Shown: positions 1-7,103 of the stretch, piece by piece
Layout: each line of letters opens with the position of its first letter
Position numbering within the stretch: the first letter of the stretch is position 1
Assembly: GCA_037131575.1 (NCBI GenBank)
Contig: JBAXQV010000027.1
Location: forward strand, 1 to 22,320
Direction: 5' to 3'
Source: VFMC01 sp037131575
GTDB taxonomy: Bacteria > Actinomycetota > Acidimicrobiia > Acidimicrobiales > Ilumatobacteraceae
Length of the DNA stretch: 22,320 nt
The notes under the pieces: model-generated
Databases searched by the model: none
The model's input: only the letters and a program-made list of their open reading frames with translations
What the model was told of the DNA's origin: nothing
Program-made: the position numbers and the translations under genes

Positions 1-358
1 TCTTGAGTTCGCAGATCAGTTGCATCGGTTGGGCGTTGTTCAGACCCTTCGCCGCGCGCTCGCCCCACGCACGCAACTCATCGACGTCCATTGCGTTGTC
101 GAGGCTGGTCATCGGCACCCGGTGCTCGACGGGAGCGAACGATGAATTCAACCGACCGGCGCCCACCTGGCGCACCGGTGAATCGGGCGTTGCCAACTCG
201 GGGTGCTCGGCTTCAAGAGCGGTGAGTTCGCGAACCAATGTGTCGTAATCGGCATCGCTGATCTCGGGCGCGTCATCGGCGTAGTAGCGCTCGTTGTGAT
301 AGCGGATCTGCCTCGCCAGCTCGGTGGCGCGTACAGCGAGGTCGTTGCCCTGAGTCAC
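1..358 (-). CDS. ligA: NAD+-dependent DNA ligase LigA, N-terminal part (runs off the window)
   Basis: LigA seals nicks in duplex DNA using NAD+ during replication and repair. Only the first 119 codons are present. The N-terminal Ia region is recognisable: YHNERYY near residues 21-27, then ISDADYD (about 33-39), typical of the NMN-binding helices of LigA, then DSPVRQVG (about 59-66). The window ends exactly after ICELK. Its Lys119 (bases 4-2) fits the adenylated lysine of the family motif KxDG. I chose the GTG at 358 because the protein begins just before the conserved Ia region and a TACACT hexamer lies 7 bases upstream, as for other starts here. It follows the MetE-like gene on the same strand with a 36-base gap. 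The order cysteine desulfurase, mnmA, MetE-like, ligA is common in Actinobacteria. The remainder of the enzyme (about 550 residues) is outside the window. Confidence 0.95.
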   Translation of the reverse strand, partial: MTQGNDLAVRATELARQIRYHNERYYADDAPEISDADYDTLVRELTALEAEHPELATPDSPVRQVGAGRLNSSFAPVEHRVPMTSLDNAMDVDELRAWGERAAKGLNNAQPMQLICELK

Positions 359-365
359 GTGGGGC

Positions 366-371
366 AGTGTA
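366..371 (-). promoter_or_regulatory. Probable -10 box of ligA (leaderless start)
   Basis: On the minus strand TACACT is followed by seven bases and then the GTG start of ligA. A sigma-70-type -10 box at this distance would place the transcript start on or next to the start codon. No Shine-Dalgarno sequence lies between, and no convincing -35 box is visible. Confidence 0.5.
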
Positions 372-394
372 GGCAGGCGTGCGCTCGCGGCATA

Positions 395-1396
395 TCAGGC
401 CCCGAGGACGAACCGGCTGGCGGTGGCCTGTTCGGCGACTCGCTTCCCCACCTCGCCCACGATGGCGAGCACTTGTTGCGCTACTTCGGGTGTATGTGCC
501 CCCAGGCCGCCGCTCGGCGTGATGATGCTCTGCGTGCGCAACTGCACCTGGTCGCAACCGTGCGAGACGAGGTTGCACCACAGTTCGGTGAGCACCCGCC
601 ACGGACGCTCGGCCGAGTGAGGAATGGGGCCATCGGTTTGCACCGCACCCCACGCGATGACACCACCGCGTTCGAGGAACCGCTGCAGGTATCCGGCGCT
701 CTCGACCACCGATGCCTGTGCGGGCAACGACACCACATTGGGGCCAGCAGCGATGAGCGTGGGCCAATCGGCGTCGCCACCACAGTGCAGCCCCGACACC
801 GCCCTGCCTTCGATGGCGGCCAACGCGCCCGATACCAGGTCGATCGCGGTATCGGGGGCGATGGGAAACGACGACTCGGTGAGGCTCACCAGATCGGGTT
901 CATCGATGAACACCAGCTGCCGGGCATCGGGCAAGGCGTCAGTGACGATGTCGAGCAGGTTGGTGAGGTGGGCACGCACGGCACGCACGGCAAGGTCGAA
1001 TGCGGTGTGCTCAGGCACGCCGGCGCGCAACAAGGCCATACCCAACGTGACAGGCCCGACGAGTTGCCACTTCACTGCGGGCAGTGTGCGCGGTGCTGCG
1101 GCGAGGAACGAGCGGAAGCCGGCAAAGGCATCGTGGTGAAGATCGGTGGTGACCGGCTTCACCGGGTCGAGACGGGCGACATCGACCGACAGTGCCCCGT
1201 ATTGCCCGAGCGTCACACCGTCGATACCCACCAACACCTGAGCAATGGGGCTTTCGGCTGGCGAACGGCGGGGCAACGTGGGCACCGCAGGAATGGCCGT
1301 GGACGTGAGCGCGAATTCGATGGCCGCAGGCAGGTCGCGGTGCGGCAGGCTGCCGAGTGCGGTGGTGACGCCATTCCCCAACGTCAATGAAGTCAT
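395..1396 (-). CDS. MetE C-terminal-domain-like protein (cobalamin-independent methionine synthase family)
   Basis: A 333-residue single-domain protein resembling the C-terminal catalytic barrel of cobalamin-independent methionine synthase. The features that suggest this are GSLPHRD near residue 15, IDEPD at about 164-168, and a His204-Cys205-Gly-Gly pair where MetE carries its first zinc ligands. The last MetE zinc cysteine should sit in a CGL-type motif, but here the equivalent reads TPSGGLG (Ser295), so this ligand appears absent. The gene lies between mnmA and ligA, a conserved actinobacterial arrangement. True methionine synthase activity is doubtful, because full MetE is about 750 residues with an N-terminal folate-binding domain. 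A methyltransferase using another donor is possible. ATG 1396 is preferred over GTG 1411 because an AGGAGGTGA Shine-Dalgarno sequence overlaps the GTG. Confidence 0.8.
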   Translation of the reverse strand: MTSLTLGNGVTTALGSLPHRDLPAAIEFALTSTAIPAVPTLPRRSPAESPIAQVLVGIDGVTLGQYGALSVDVARLDPVKPVTTDLHHDAFAGFRSFLAAAPRTLPAVKWQLVGPVTLGMALLRAGVPEHTAFDLAVRAVRAHLTNLLDIVTDALPDARQLVFIDEPDLVSLTESSFPIAPDTAIDLVSGALAAIEGRAVSGLHCGGDADWPTLIAAGPNVVSLPAQASVVESAGYLQRFLERGGVIAWGAVQTDGPIPHSAERPWRVLTELWCNLVSHGCDQVQLRTQSIITPSGGLGAHTPEVAQQVLAIVGEVGKRVAEQATASRFVLGA

Positions 1397-1407
1397 GTTG
1401 TTCCGAC

Positions 1408-1416
1408 TCACCTCCT
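1408..1416 (-). promoter_or_regulatory. Strong Shine-Dalgarno sequence deciding the MetE-like start
   Basis: AGGAGGTGA on the minus strand is nearly a perfect anti-16S match, 11 bases before ATG 1396. An in-frame GTG at 1411 lies inside it, so ATG 1396 is the better start. This is one of the few strong ribosome binding sites in the window. Confidence 0.6.
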
Positions 1417-1560
1417 CACCCCCTCACCCGAGCGCCGGTCGAAGCTGCATAGTGGCCGTTCAAGTGAACAGCCTGGCATGACTCGCTCGCTCACCACGAA
1501 ACGAGACAGCGAATTCTCCGTGCGATGTCACTGCCGAATGCAGCATCGGGTTGGCCTCGC

Positions 1561-1566
1561 TACCCT
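1561..1566 (+). promoter_or_regulatory. Probable -10 box of the membrane-protein gene (leaderless start)
   Basis: TACCCT is followed by eight bases and then GTG 1575. The same hexamer at the same distance precedes the phosphorylase gene at 12352. This spacing is the main support for choosing the GTG at 1575 as the start. Confidence 0.5.
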
Positions 1567-1574
1567 GTCGCTCC

Positions 1575-2510
1575 GTGCCGCCGAGCCACCCTCGTTCTCC
1601 GTCATCCGCCCACAACGTTCGGGCCAACGCCCACAACGCTCAGGCGATCGCGGTGTGGGCAGCGCGGCTGCTGTGGCTGGTGCTGGCACTTGCTGGTGGT
1701 GGCGCGTTCGGTGGTGCGCTCGCATCGCACAGCCGTGGCGTTCAGGTGGTCGGCACCGCGGCGCTCTGGGTCGGCTGGGGTGCGGCGGCACTTGCCCTCG
1801 CCATTCCGTCGACGGTGAGCCTCACCGTGGCTCGTACTGTGGCACCCATGGCACTGGCTGGCGCCGTATGTGCAGCCGTGGCCGGGGGCGCCACGGCCAC
1901 ACAATCGACACTGGCCATCGGGCTCGCCGCAGTCGCCACCGTCGCCATCGCCACCGGCGAGTTCGGGCAACGGTTCGCGCAGGGTTCGGCGTACGGCGAC
2001 GAACAACGCTTCGTGTTGCGGCCACCCGTGGTGGCACTCATTGCGGTAGCGGTCACCTGGCCGATGCTGTGCGCCGGTGCACTCGCCAGCCCGTTGCTGT
2101 TGGGTGCGGCCAACTGGGTGCTCGGCGTGCCGGTGTTGCTGCTCACCACCGGCGCCGGCTGGGTGCTCGGCCAGCGCTACCACCGCTTATCGCGCCGTTG
2201 GTTGGTCATCGTGCCTGCCGGCGTCGTGGTACACGACCATGTGGTGTTGGCCGAAACCGTCATGCTCGCTGCTGCCAACGTCACTTCGTTGCACCTGGCC
2301 CTGGCGGGCACCGATGCCGCCGACCTCACCGGCCCCGCATCGGGTAACGCGGTCGAGGTGACCGTCCGCGACCTCGTGACCGTGGTCTTCGCAGGCACGC
2401 GTGGCACACCGCAGGGCACCGCCATTCATGCTGGCGGCATGCTGGTCGCCCCCTCGCGGCCGGGTGCCATGCTGCAGGCCGCCGCGGACCGCCGCCTACC
2501 GGTTGGCTGA
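1575..2510 (+). CDS. Polytopic membrane protein of unknown function
   Basis: I do not recognise this 311-residue protein. After a short hydrophilic N-terminus it has several hydrophobic Ala/Val/Leu-rich segments: roughly residues 29-52, 56-78, 86-102 and 106-125, and then two or three more between about 150 and 205. It ends in a soluble domain of about 105 residues that begins after a basic RYHRLSRRW stretch. This tail has alternating strands (WLVIVPAGVVVHDHVVL) that could be a small beta-domain, possibly PH-like, but that is a guess. The start is uncertain. GTG 1575 is favoured by the upstream TACCCT box, and TTG 1551 is an in-frame alternative. It is transcribed away from the MetE-like gene, and its last 15 bases overlap the 3' end of mnmA on the opposite strand. 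Confidence 0.75.
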   Translation: MPPSHPRSPSSAHNVRANAHNAQAIAVWAARLLWLVLALAGGGAFGGALASHSRGVQVVGTAALWVGWGAAALALAIPSTVSLTVARTVAPMALAGAVCAAVAGGATATQSTLAIGLAAVATVAIATGEFGQRFAQGSAYGDEQRFVLRPPVVALIAVAVTWPMLCAGALASPLLLGAANWVLGVPVLLLTTGAGWVLGQRYHRLSRRWLVIVPAGVVVHDHVVLAETVMLAAANVTSLHLALAGTDAADLTGPASGNAVEVTVRDLVTVVFAGTRGTPQGTAIHAGGMLVAPSRPGAMLQAAADRRLPVG

Positions 2511-3551
2511 CGTCTGCACTGCTCGGGTGACCAACGCCCCCCCGAGCACATAGGTGTCGGTGGGGTCGTAGAACGCCACACTCTGGCCCGGCGCCACCCG
2601 CCGCTGGGCACTGTGCCAGCGCACCGTGTGCTCAGCCAGGGTGGCCGCACGTGGCTCACCGTGGGCGCTGCACTGCACCAACACCTCACCTGTTGCGGCA
2701 GCGTGGGCCCACACCGGTTGTTCGATGACCAACGAGGCTTCGAACTGGTCGGCATCGTCGCCCACCACCACCACACCGGCATCGACATCGACATCGACCA
2801 CGTATCGCTTGGGCCCGCCACCGGGTAGGCCGAGGCCGCGGCGTTGCCCGATGGTGACCAACTCGACCGCGTCCACTTCACCCACCGCACTGCCATCGAT
2901 GTCGACCACACGGGCTTTGCGGAACTCGATGCGATCACCCAAGAACTGGGTGCGCCCACCTGTGCTGGTGATGAAGCACACATCTTGGCTGTCGGGTTTA
3001 CTGGCGGTACGCAGCCCGCGCGCCGCTGCTCGCTCGCGCACTTCGGCCTTGGTGAGATGCCCCACGGGGAACATCACCCGGCTCAGATCGGAGCCGGTGA
3101 GCATGTGCACCACATAGCTCTGGTCTTTCGCGGCATCGGCCCCGCGCCCCACATAGTGGCGCCCATCGACCTCGACGAGGCGCGCATGGTGCCCGGTGGC
3201 TACGGCATCGAAGCCGAGCACGTCGGCCCGCTCGAACAACCGTGAGAACTTGAGGTGCCGATTGCACTCGATGCACGGGTTCGGGGTGACGCCGGCGCGG
3301 TGGGCGTCGACGTAGGGCGCCACCACGTGCTGGTCGAACTCTTCGGTGAAGTTGAACACCACATGGTCGATACCCAGTTGCGCGGCCACACGCCGGGCGT
3401 CGTCGACATCGGCGATCGAGCAGCAGCCCGTGTCGCTGGCTCCACCCCACAGGCGCATGGTGACCCCCACGACCGTGTGGCCGGCATCGATGAGTTCGGC
3501 AGCGGCGACCGACGAGTCGACCCCACCGCTCATGGCACACAGCACCTTCAT
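2496..3551 (-). CDS. mnmA: tRNA-specific 2-thiouridylase MnmA
   Basis: MnmA installs the 2-thio group at wobble uridine 34 of tRNA-Lys, tRNA-Glu and tRNA-Gln, using ATP and persulfide sulfur. The 351-residue length is normal. The PP-loop SGGVDSS is at residues 8-14. The catalytic cysteine lies in NPCIECN (Cys93) and the partner persulfide cysteine in SQDVCFI (Cys192). The C-terminal beta-barrel includes the TIGQRRGLGLPGG motif. The ATG overlaps the stop of the cysteine desulfurase gene by four bases (ATGA), so the two are translationally coupled and the upstream enzyme is the likely sulfur donor. The stop codon lies within the end of the opposing membrane-protein gene. Confidence 0.97.
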   Translation of the reverse strand: MKVLCAMSGGVDSSVAAAELIDAGHTVVGVTMRLWGGASDTGCCSIADVDDARRVAAQLGIDHVVFNFTEEFDQHVVAPYVDAHRAGVTPNPCIECNRHLKFSRLFERADVLGFDAVATGHHARLVEVDGRHYVGRGADAAKDQSYVVHMLTGSDLSRVMFPVGHLTKAEVRERAAARGLRTASKPDSQDVCFITSTGGRTQFLGDRIEFRKARVVDIDGSAVGEVDAVELVTIGQRRGLGLPGGGPKRYVVDVDVDAGVVVVGDDADQFEASLVIEQPVWAHAAATGEVLVQCSAHGEPRAATLAEHTVRWHSAQRRVAPGQSVAFYDPTDTYVLGGALVTRAVQTSANR

Positions 3552-4717
3552 GCGCTGAACTCGCGAACTCGTGCCACTGCTGCAGCCACCACCGAAACAG
3601 CCCGATCGACATCGGCTGCGGTGGTGGTGCGCCCAAGCGTGAGCCGCAATGCGCCAGCCGCCCAGGCACGGTCAACACCCATGGCAGCCAGCACGTGCGA
3701 CGGTTCCATTGCCCCCGCTGCACAGGCCGACGCAGCACTGGCACACACACCGGCATCGTCGAGCAGGAACAGCAGCGCCTCGTTCTCCACACCGCTGATG
3801 CACACATGGGCCGAGCCGGCCACCTTGTGTGCCCGCGGCACGGTCTCCACCAGGTTCGGTACGGCGGCCACGAGCCCATCGACGAGTGCATCGCGAAGGC
3901 CGGCGATGCGCACGCCCTCGGCCTCGCGTTCGAGATGGGCGAGCCGCAGTGCCTCGGCCAAGGCCACCGCCCCGGCCACGTTCTGCGTGCCGCTACGACG
4001 TTCGCGTTCTTGGCCTCCGCCCACCAGTAACGGCGCGAACGTGACCCCCTCGCGCACCACCAACACGCCGATGCCCTTGGGGCCGCCGAACTTGTGACCC
4101 GACAGCGACATCAGGTCGACATGTGGTGTGACGGTATGAAGATCGACCCAGCACGCTGCCTGTACGGCATCGGTGTGCACCAGCGCCGCGGGCTGCCACC
4201 GGCGCACCAACGCCGCAACCACAGCGAGGTCGTTCACCGTGCCCACTTCGTTGTTCACAGCCATCACCGACACCACGCTCACCGGAGGGTGTTCGCCCGC
4301 GGCAGCGCCAGCGAGCACGGCTTCGAGTTGGTCGAGGTCGATGTGGCCGAAGCGGTCGACGCCCACCACCACCCCACCCACCTGCTCGACGGCGTGCAGA
4401 ACGGCGTGGTGCTCGGTGGCGGCGCACACCGCGGTACCACCGTGGCGCGCCACGGTGCCCACGATGGCGGTGTTGTCGGCCTCGGTACCCCCGGCGGTGA
4501 ACACCACATCGCCGGGACGACACCCCACCACGGCAGCCACCACGTCGCGGGCATCGTCGAGCGCAGCACGAGCCTGCCGGGCGAAGCGATGCGAACCCGA
4601 CGGGTTGGCGAACTGCACATCGAGGAACGGCAACATGGCCGCGATGGCTTCGGGCCGCATCGGAGTGGATGCGGCATGGTCGAGATACACGAGATCGGCC
4701 GCCGGAGTGCCTGCCAC
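3548..4717 (-). CDS. Cysteine desulfurase (IscS/NifS-type, class V aminotransferase fold)
   Basis: A PLP enzyme that converts cysteine to alanine and an enzyme persulfide, supplying sulfur for Fe-S clusters and tRNA thiolation. The 389 residues cover the whole family: YLDHAAST near residue 11, TEHHAV at 101-106, HTDAVQA at 181-187, the Schiff-base lysine in SGHKFGGPKG (Lys209), and RSGTQN at 241-246. The persulfide cysteine is in SACAAG (Cys332), followed by EPSHVL. Context argues that it mainly serves MnmA: the stop overlaps the mnmA start, and no isc or suf genes adjoin it. It could equally feed the NifU-like protein encoded at 16599-16829. The GTG start at 4717 is supported by the N-terminal motif position and by a TAGCGT box six bases upstream. 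Confidence 0.95.
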   Translation of the reverse strand: MAGTPAADLVYLDHAASTPMRPEAIAAMLPFLDVQFANPSGSHRFARQARAALDDARDVVAAVVGCRPGDVVFTAGGTEADNTAIVGTVARHGGTAVCAATEHHAVLHAVEQVGGVVVGVDRFGHIDLDQLEAVLAGAAAGEHPPVSVVSVMAVNNEVGTVNDLAVVAALVRRWQPAALVHTDAVQAACWVDLHTVTPHVDLMSLSGHKFGGPKGIGVLVVREGVTFAPLLVGGGQERERRSGTQNVAGAVALAEALRLAHLEREAEGVRIAGLRDALVDGLVAAVPNLVETVPRAHKVAGSAHVCISGVENEALLFLLDDAGVCASAASACAAGAMEPSHVLAAMGVDRAWAAGALRLTLGRTTTAADVDRAVSVVAAAVARVREFSA

Positions 4718-4723
4718 GTCATC

Positions 4724-4729
4724 ACGCTA
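4724..4729 (-). promoter_or_regulatory. Probable -10 box of the cysteine desulfurase-mnmA operon
   Basis: CCGATAGCGT on the minus strand contains TAGCGT, then six bases, then the GTG start. The identical CCGATAGCGT occurs at 22066-22075 upstream of another minus-strand gene. No clear -35 box is seen. Confidence 0.5.
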
Positions 4730-4792
4730 TCGGCCCTGTTTGCGCCCGGCAGTGGCGCCATCCACTCGTCAGGTACCACGCCGAGTGTCGCC

Positions 4793-5548
4793 ATGGTCGA
4801 TGATGGAGCAGTGCACGGGTACGGCCCCTCCTCCTATGGCGACGCGTTCGCCGATGTCTACGACGACTGGTATCGCGATGTGAGCGACATCGAGGCCACC
4901 GTGGCGGCTCTGCACGCGCTGTCGCAAGGCGGGCGCGTGCTCGAACTCGGTGTGGGGACGGGCCGGTTGGCGTTGCCGTTGGCGGCCCGTGGCTGCCAGG
5001 TCACCGGTATCGATTCGAGTGAGCGAATGCTCGAACGACTGGCATCGCACGACCCGCACCGGACGATCCAAGTGGTGCACGGCGATATGGTCGACGATCT
5101 GCCCACCGGGCCGTACGACGTGGTGTTCTCCGCGTACAACACCCTGTTCAATCTGCTCAGCGCCGAACGCCAACAGCAGTGCCTGGCTCGGTCGCGGGCC
5201 GTGCTCGCACCAGGTGGCCGAGTGGTGGTGGAAGCGTTCGTACCACACCCGCACACGGGTTCGCAGGTGTCGGTGCGGTCGATGAGCGCCGACCGGGTGG
5301 TCCTCAGTGCCAGCGTGCACCACGCCGCCGACCAGCGCGCCGAAGGACAGTTCATCGAGTTCACCGAGGGCGGCGGCGTTCGCCTGCGGCCGTGGGCGGT
5401 GCGCTACACCCACCCGCACGAACTCGACGCGTTGGCTGCTGAGGTGGGCTTGCAGCTGCAGCACCGTTGGGCCGACTTCACCGGCACTGCGTTCGACGAC
5501 TCGAGCGAACAACATGTGAGCATCTACAGAGTGGCCGATGCCGCATGA
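4793..5548 (+). CDS. Class I SAM-dependent methyltransferase
   Basis: This 251-residue protein has the Rossmann-type SAM-binding fold. Motif I is VLELGVGTG (49-57), the acidic residue after strand 2 is in TGIDSSERML (Asp74), a GDM segment follows near residue 98, and YDVVFSAYNTLFNLL is strand 4 (108-122). APGGRVVVE is the post-motif strand. The C-terminal half carries the extra strands seen in small-molecule methyltransferases of the Methyltransf_25 type. The substrate cannot be deduced. The gene is divergent from the cysteine desulfurase gene with a 75-base spacer. The coding potential continues upstream without a stop, but only as the shadow of the desulfurase, so ATG 4793, immediately before the globular start, is chosen. 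No Shine-Dalgarno sequence is obvious. Confidence 0.85.
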   Translation: MVDDGAVHGYGPSSYGDAFADVYDDWYRDVSDIEATVAALHALSQGGRVLELGVGTGRLALPLAARGCQVTGIDSSERMLERLASHDPHRTIQVVHGDMVDDLPTGPYDVVFSAYNTLFNLLSAERQQQCLARSRAVLAPGGRVVVEAFVPHPHTGSQVSVRSMSADRVVLSASVHHAADQRAEGQFIEFTEGGGVRLRPWAVRYTHPHELDALAAEVGLQLQHRWADFTGTAFDDSSEQHVSIYRVADAA

Positions 5549-5559
5549 CTGGAAACGAG

Positions 5560-5565
5560 TACCGT
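5560..5565 (+). promoter_or_regulatory. Possible -10 box of the galT operon
   Basis: TACCGT lies just after the methyltransferase stop codon. If used, it gives a leader of about 80 bases containing the inverted repeat at 5601-5626. A second hexamer, TAAGGT at 5636-5641, is an alternative. Neither has a good -35 box. Confidence 0.3.
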
Positions 5566-5600
5566 TCGACCTGTCTGGAAGGTGACGCAGGTGCGAATTC

Positions 5601-5626
5601 CGACACCAGAGCACCAATCGGTGTCG
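5601..5626 (+). promoter_or_regulatory. Inverted repeat upstream of galT
   Basis: CGACACC (5601-5607) pairs perfectly with GGTGTCG (5620-5626) across a 12-base spacer. A shorter alternative hairpin, CACC-AATC-GGTG (5612-5623), is nested in it. No T-tract follows, so it does not look like an intrinsic terminator. It could be an operator dyad or an RNA hairpin ahead of galT. Confidence 0.4.
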
Positions 5627-5636
5627 TTCGGGGAAT

Positions 5637-5645
5637 AAGGTGGGG
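5637..5645 (+). promoter_or_regulatory. Shine-Dalgarno sequence of galT
   Basis: AAGGTGGGG ends six bases before ATG 5652. It argues for that ATG rather than the in-frame GTG at 5640, which lies inside the site. Confidence 0.5.
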
Positions 5646-5651
5646 AGTGCG

Positions 5652-6635
5652 ATGAGTCAGCTGCGTTTGAATCCTCTGACCGGTCGCTGGGTCACCATCG
5701 TGGCCGAGCGAGCAGGCCGTCCTACCGACTTCGCGCCTCGTGCTGCCGATATCGAGGCCGACCCCGAGCGGCCGTGCCCGTTCTGCCCAGGCAACGAGGA
5801 AACCACCCCGCCCGCGCTCGAGCGGCTCGATGAAGGCGGCTCGTGGAAAATGCGCGTACTGCCCAACCTGTACCCGGCGTTCTACGGCGATGAGCCCTTC
5901 TCGGTACATCACCTCGGCCCCGTGCACGTGGAAGCCGAAGCCAGCGGTATTCACGAGGTGTTCGTGTTCACCCGCGATCACAAGGGCGGCCTCGACACAC
6001 TCAGCGACCTCGATGCGGCCGACCTCATGCGCATGCTGCAGCGTCGCTTCCGTGAGCACGCCTCGGCCACCAACCTGCGTTTCACCCAGGCCATCATCAA
6101 CCACGGCCGCGAGGCCGGCGCATCGTTGGCGCACCCGCACGGGCAGTTGCTCGGCCTCCCCTTCGTGCCCGGTGAAGTACTCGAAGAGCAGCGTGGGTTC
6201 AGCCGTTTCGAAGGTGGGTGCATCTTGTGCGCCACCGTCGAGGCCGAACTGGTCGATTCGAAACGCGTCGTGTTCGCCAACGATGACGTCATCTGCATTT
6301 GCCCGTTCTGGAGCGGATCACCGTTCGAGTTGATGATCATCCCGCGCAGCCACGATCTGCACCTCACCGATAGCGACGACCGCACCGTTGCCGCCGTCGG
6401 CGTGGCCATCCGCGATGCCATCCGCCATTTGCATGCTGCGGTGGGCGACGTGTCGTACAACCTCGTGTTCCGCACCGCGCCACACCAGTACAGCGGCGCC
6501 TTCCACTGGCATGTGAACATCTGGCCCAAGCTCGTCACCACCGCTGGCTTCGAGCGCGGCACGGGCGTCCTCATCAACATCGTGCCACCCGAAGTGGCCG
6601 CTGCCCGGCTGCGTTCGGTCGCCATCAGCGCCTGA
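5652..6635 (+). CDS. galT: Galactose-1-phosphate uridylyltransferase (GalT, HIT superfamily)
   Basis: GalT exchanges the hexose-1-phosphate between UDP-glucose and galactose-1-phosphate in the Leloir pathway through a uridylyl-histidine intermediate. The 327-residue protein has the N-terminal LNPLTGRWV motif, the zinc cysteines of CPFC (Cys42, Cys45), NLYPAF at 72-77, and GIHEVFV at 99-105. The active-site signature is HPHGQ (His161, His163) inside ASLAHPHGQLLG. A second HIT-like region includes FHWHVNIWP near residue 285. No galK or galE is nearby. The gene lies close to the glycogen genes, so a broader nucleotide-sugar or ADP-glucose phosphorylase role within the same family cannot be excluded. 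It begins a likely operon, with the next gene starting 12 bases after its stop. Confidence 0.9.
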   Translation: MSQLRLNPLTGRWVTIVAERAGRPTDFAPRAADIEADPERPCPFCPGNEETTPPALERLDEGGSWKMRVLPNLYPAFYGDEPFSVHHLGPVHVEAEASGIHEVFVFTRDHKGGLDTLSDLDAADLMRMLQRRFREHASATNLRFTQAIINHGREAGASLAHPHGQLLGLPFVPGEVLEEQRGFSRFEGGCILCATVEAELVDSKRVVFANDDVICICPFWSGSPFELMIIPRSHDLHLTDSDDRTVAAVGVAIRDAIRHLHAAVGDVSYNLVFRTAPHQYSGAFHWHVNIWPKLVTTAGFERGTGVLINIVPPEVAAARLRSVAISA

Positions 6636-6647
6636 GCGCGCCGCCCC

Positions 6648-7094
6648 ATGGCCCGTATCACCGTCTCCGTCGACATCGACGCCACCCCGCAACGCGTGTG
6701 GGAGGTGGTGGAACCCGTCGAGCGCCATGTCGACTGGATGCACGACGCCGTGGCCATTCGCTTCGACGGCGAGCAGACCCGCGGTGTGGGTACTCGGTTC
6801 TGGTGCGACACCAAGGTGGGCCCCATCAAGTTGGTCGACACCATGGAGATCACCGCCTGGGAGCCTGAGCACACCATGGGCGTTCGCCACATCGGTATGG
6901 TCACGGGTTCGGGCCAGTTCACCCTCACGCCCATCGACCTCGACCGGCGCACTCGGTTCACCTGGGATGAAGAACTGATCTTCCCCTGGTGGCTCGGCGG
7001 CCCCGTGGGCGCGTTCGTGGGCGGCAAGGTGGTGCTCGCCGCCATCTGGAAGCGCAACCTTCGCGATCTGCGCCGTCTGGTCGAGCAACACTGA
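6648..7094 (+). CDS. SRPBCC-family (polyketide cyclase/START-like) protein
   Basis: This 148-residue single-domain protein has the START-like layout. The opening strand ITVSVDIDATPQRVWEVV (4-21) has the usual ATPQRVW turn, the middle is a run of strands (GTRFWCDTK, TMEITAWEPEH, GSGQFTLTPI), and it ends with a long basic helix, AAIWKRNLRDLRRLVEQH. Such proteins bind hydrophobic ligands or act as cyclases, but the ligand cannot be inferred here. Its gene sits 12 bases after galT and 9 bases before the flavoprotein gene, so all three are probably co-transcribed. No biochemical link between them is apparent. Confidence 0.85.
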   Translation: MARITVSVDIDATPQRVWEVVEPVERHVDWMHDAVAIRFDGEQTRGVGTRFWCDTKVGPIKLVDTMEITAWEPEHTMGVRHIGMVTGSGQFTLTPIDLDRRTRFTWDEELIFPWWLGGPVGAFVGGKVVLAAIWKRNLRDLRRLVEQH

Positions 7095-7103
7095 GTTCAG
7101 CCT

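Noticed and set aside
203..1390. A 395-codon open frame on the plus strand opposite the MetE-like gene
   Set aside because: It is the antisense shadow of a gene with recognisable family motifs. High G+C keeps opposite frames open, and its translation is Gly/Arg/His-rich without any domain.
4094..4792. Long N-terminal extension of the methyltransferase
   Set aside because: It is antisense to the cysteine desulfurase gene. The SAM-binding fold begins shortly after ATG 4793.
5601..5626. Inverted repeat as a rho-independent terminator of the methyltransferase gene
   Set aside because: The loop is long, and what follows is TTCGGGGAATAAGG, not a T-tract. It was kept only as a possible regulatory dyad.
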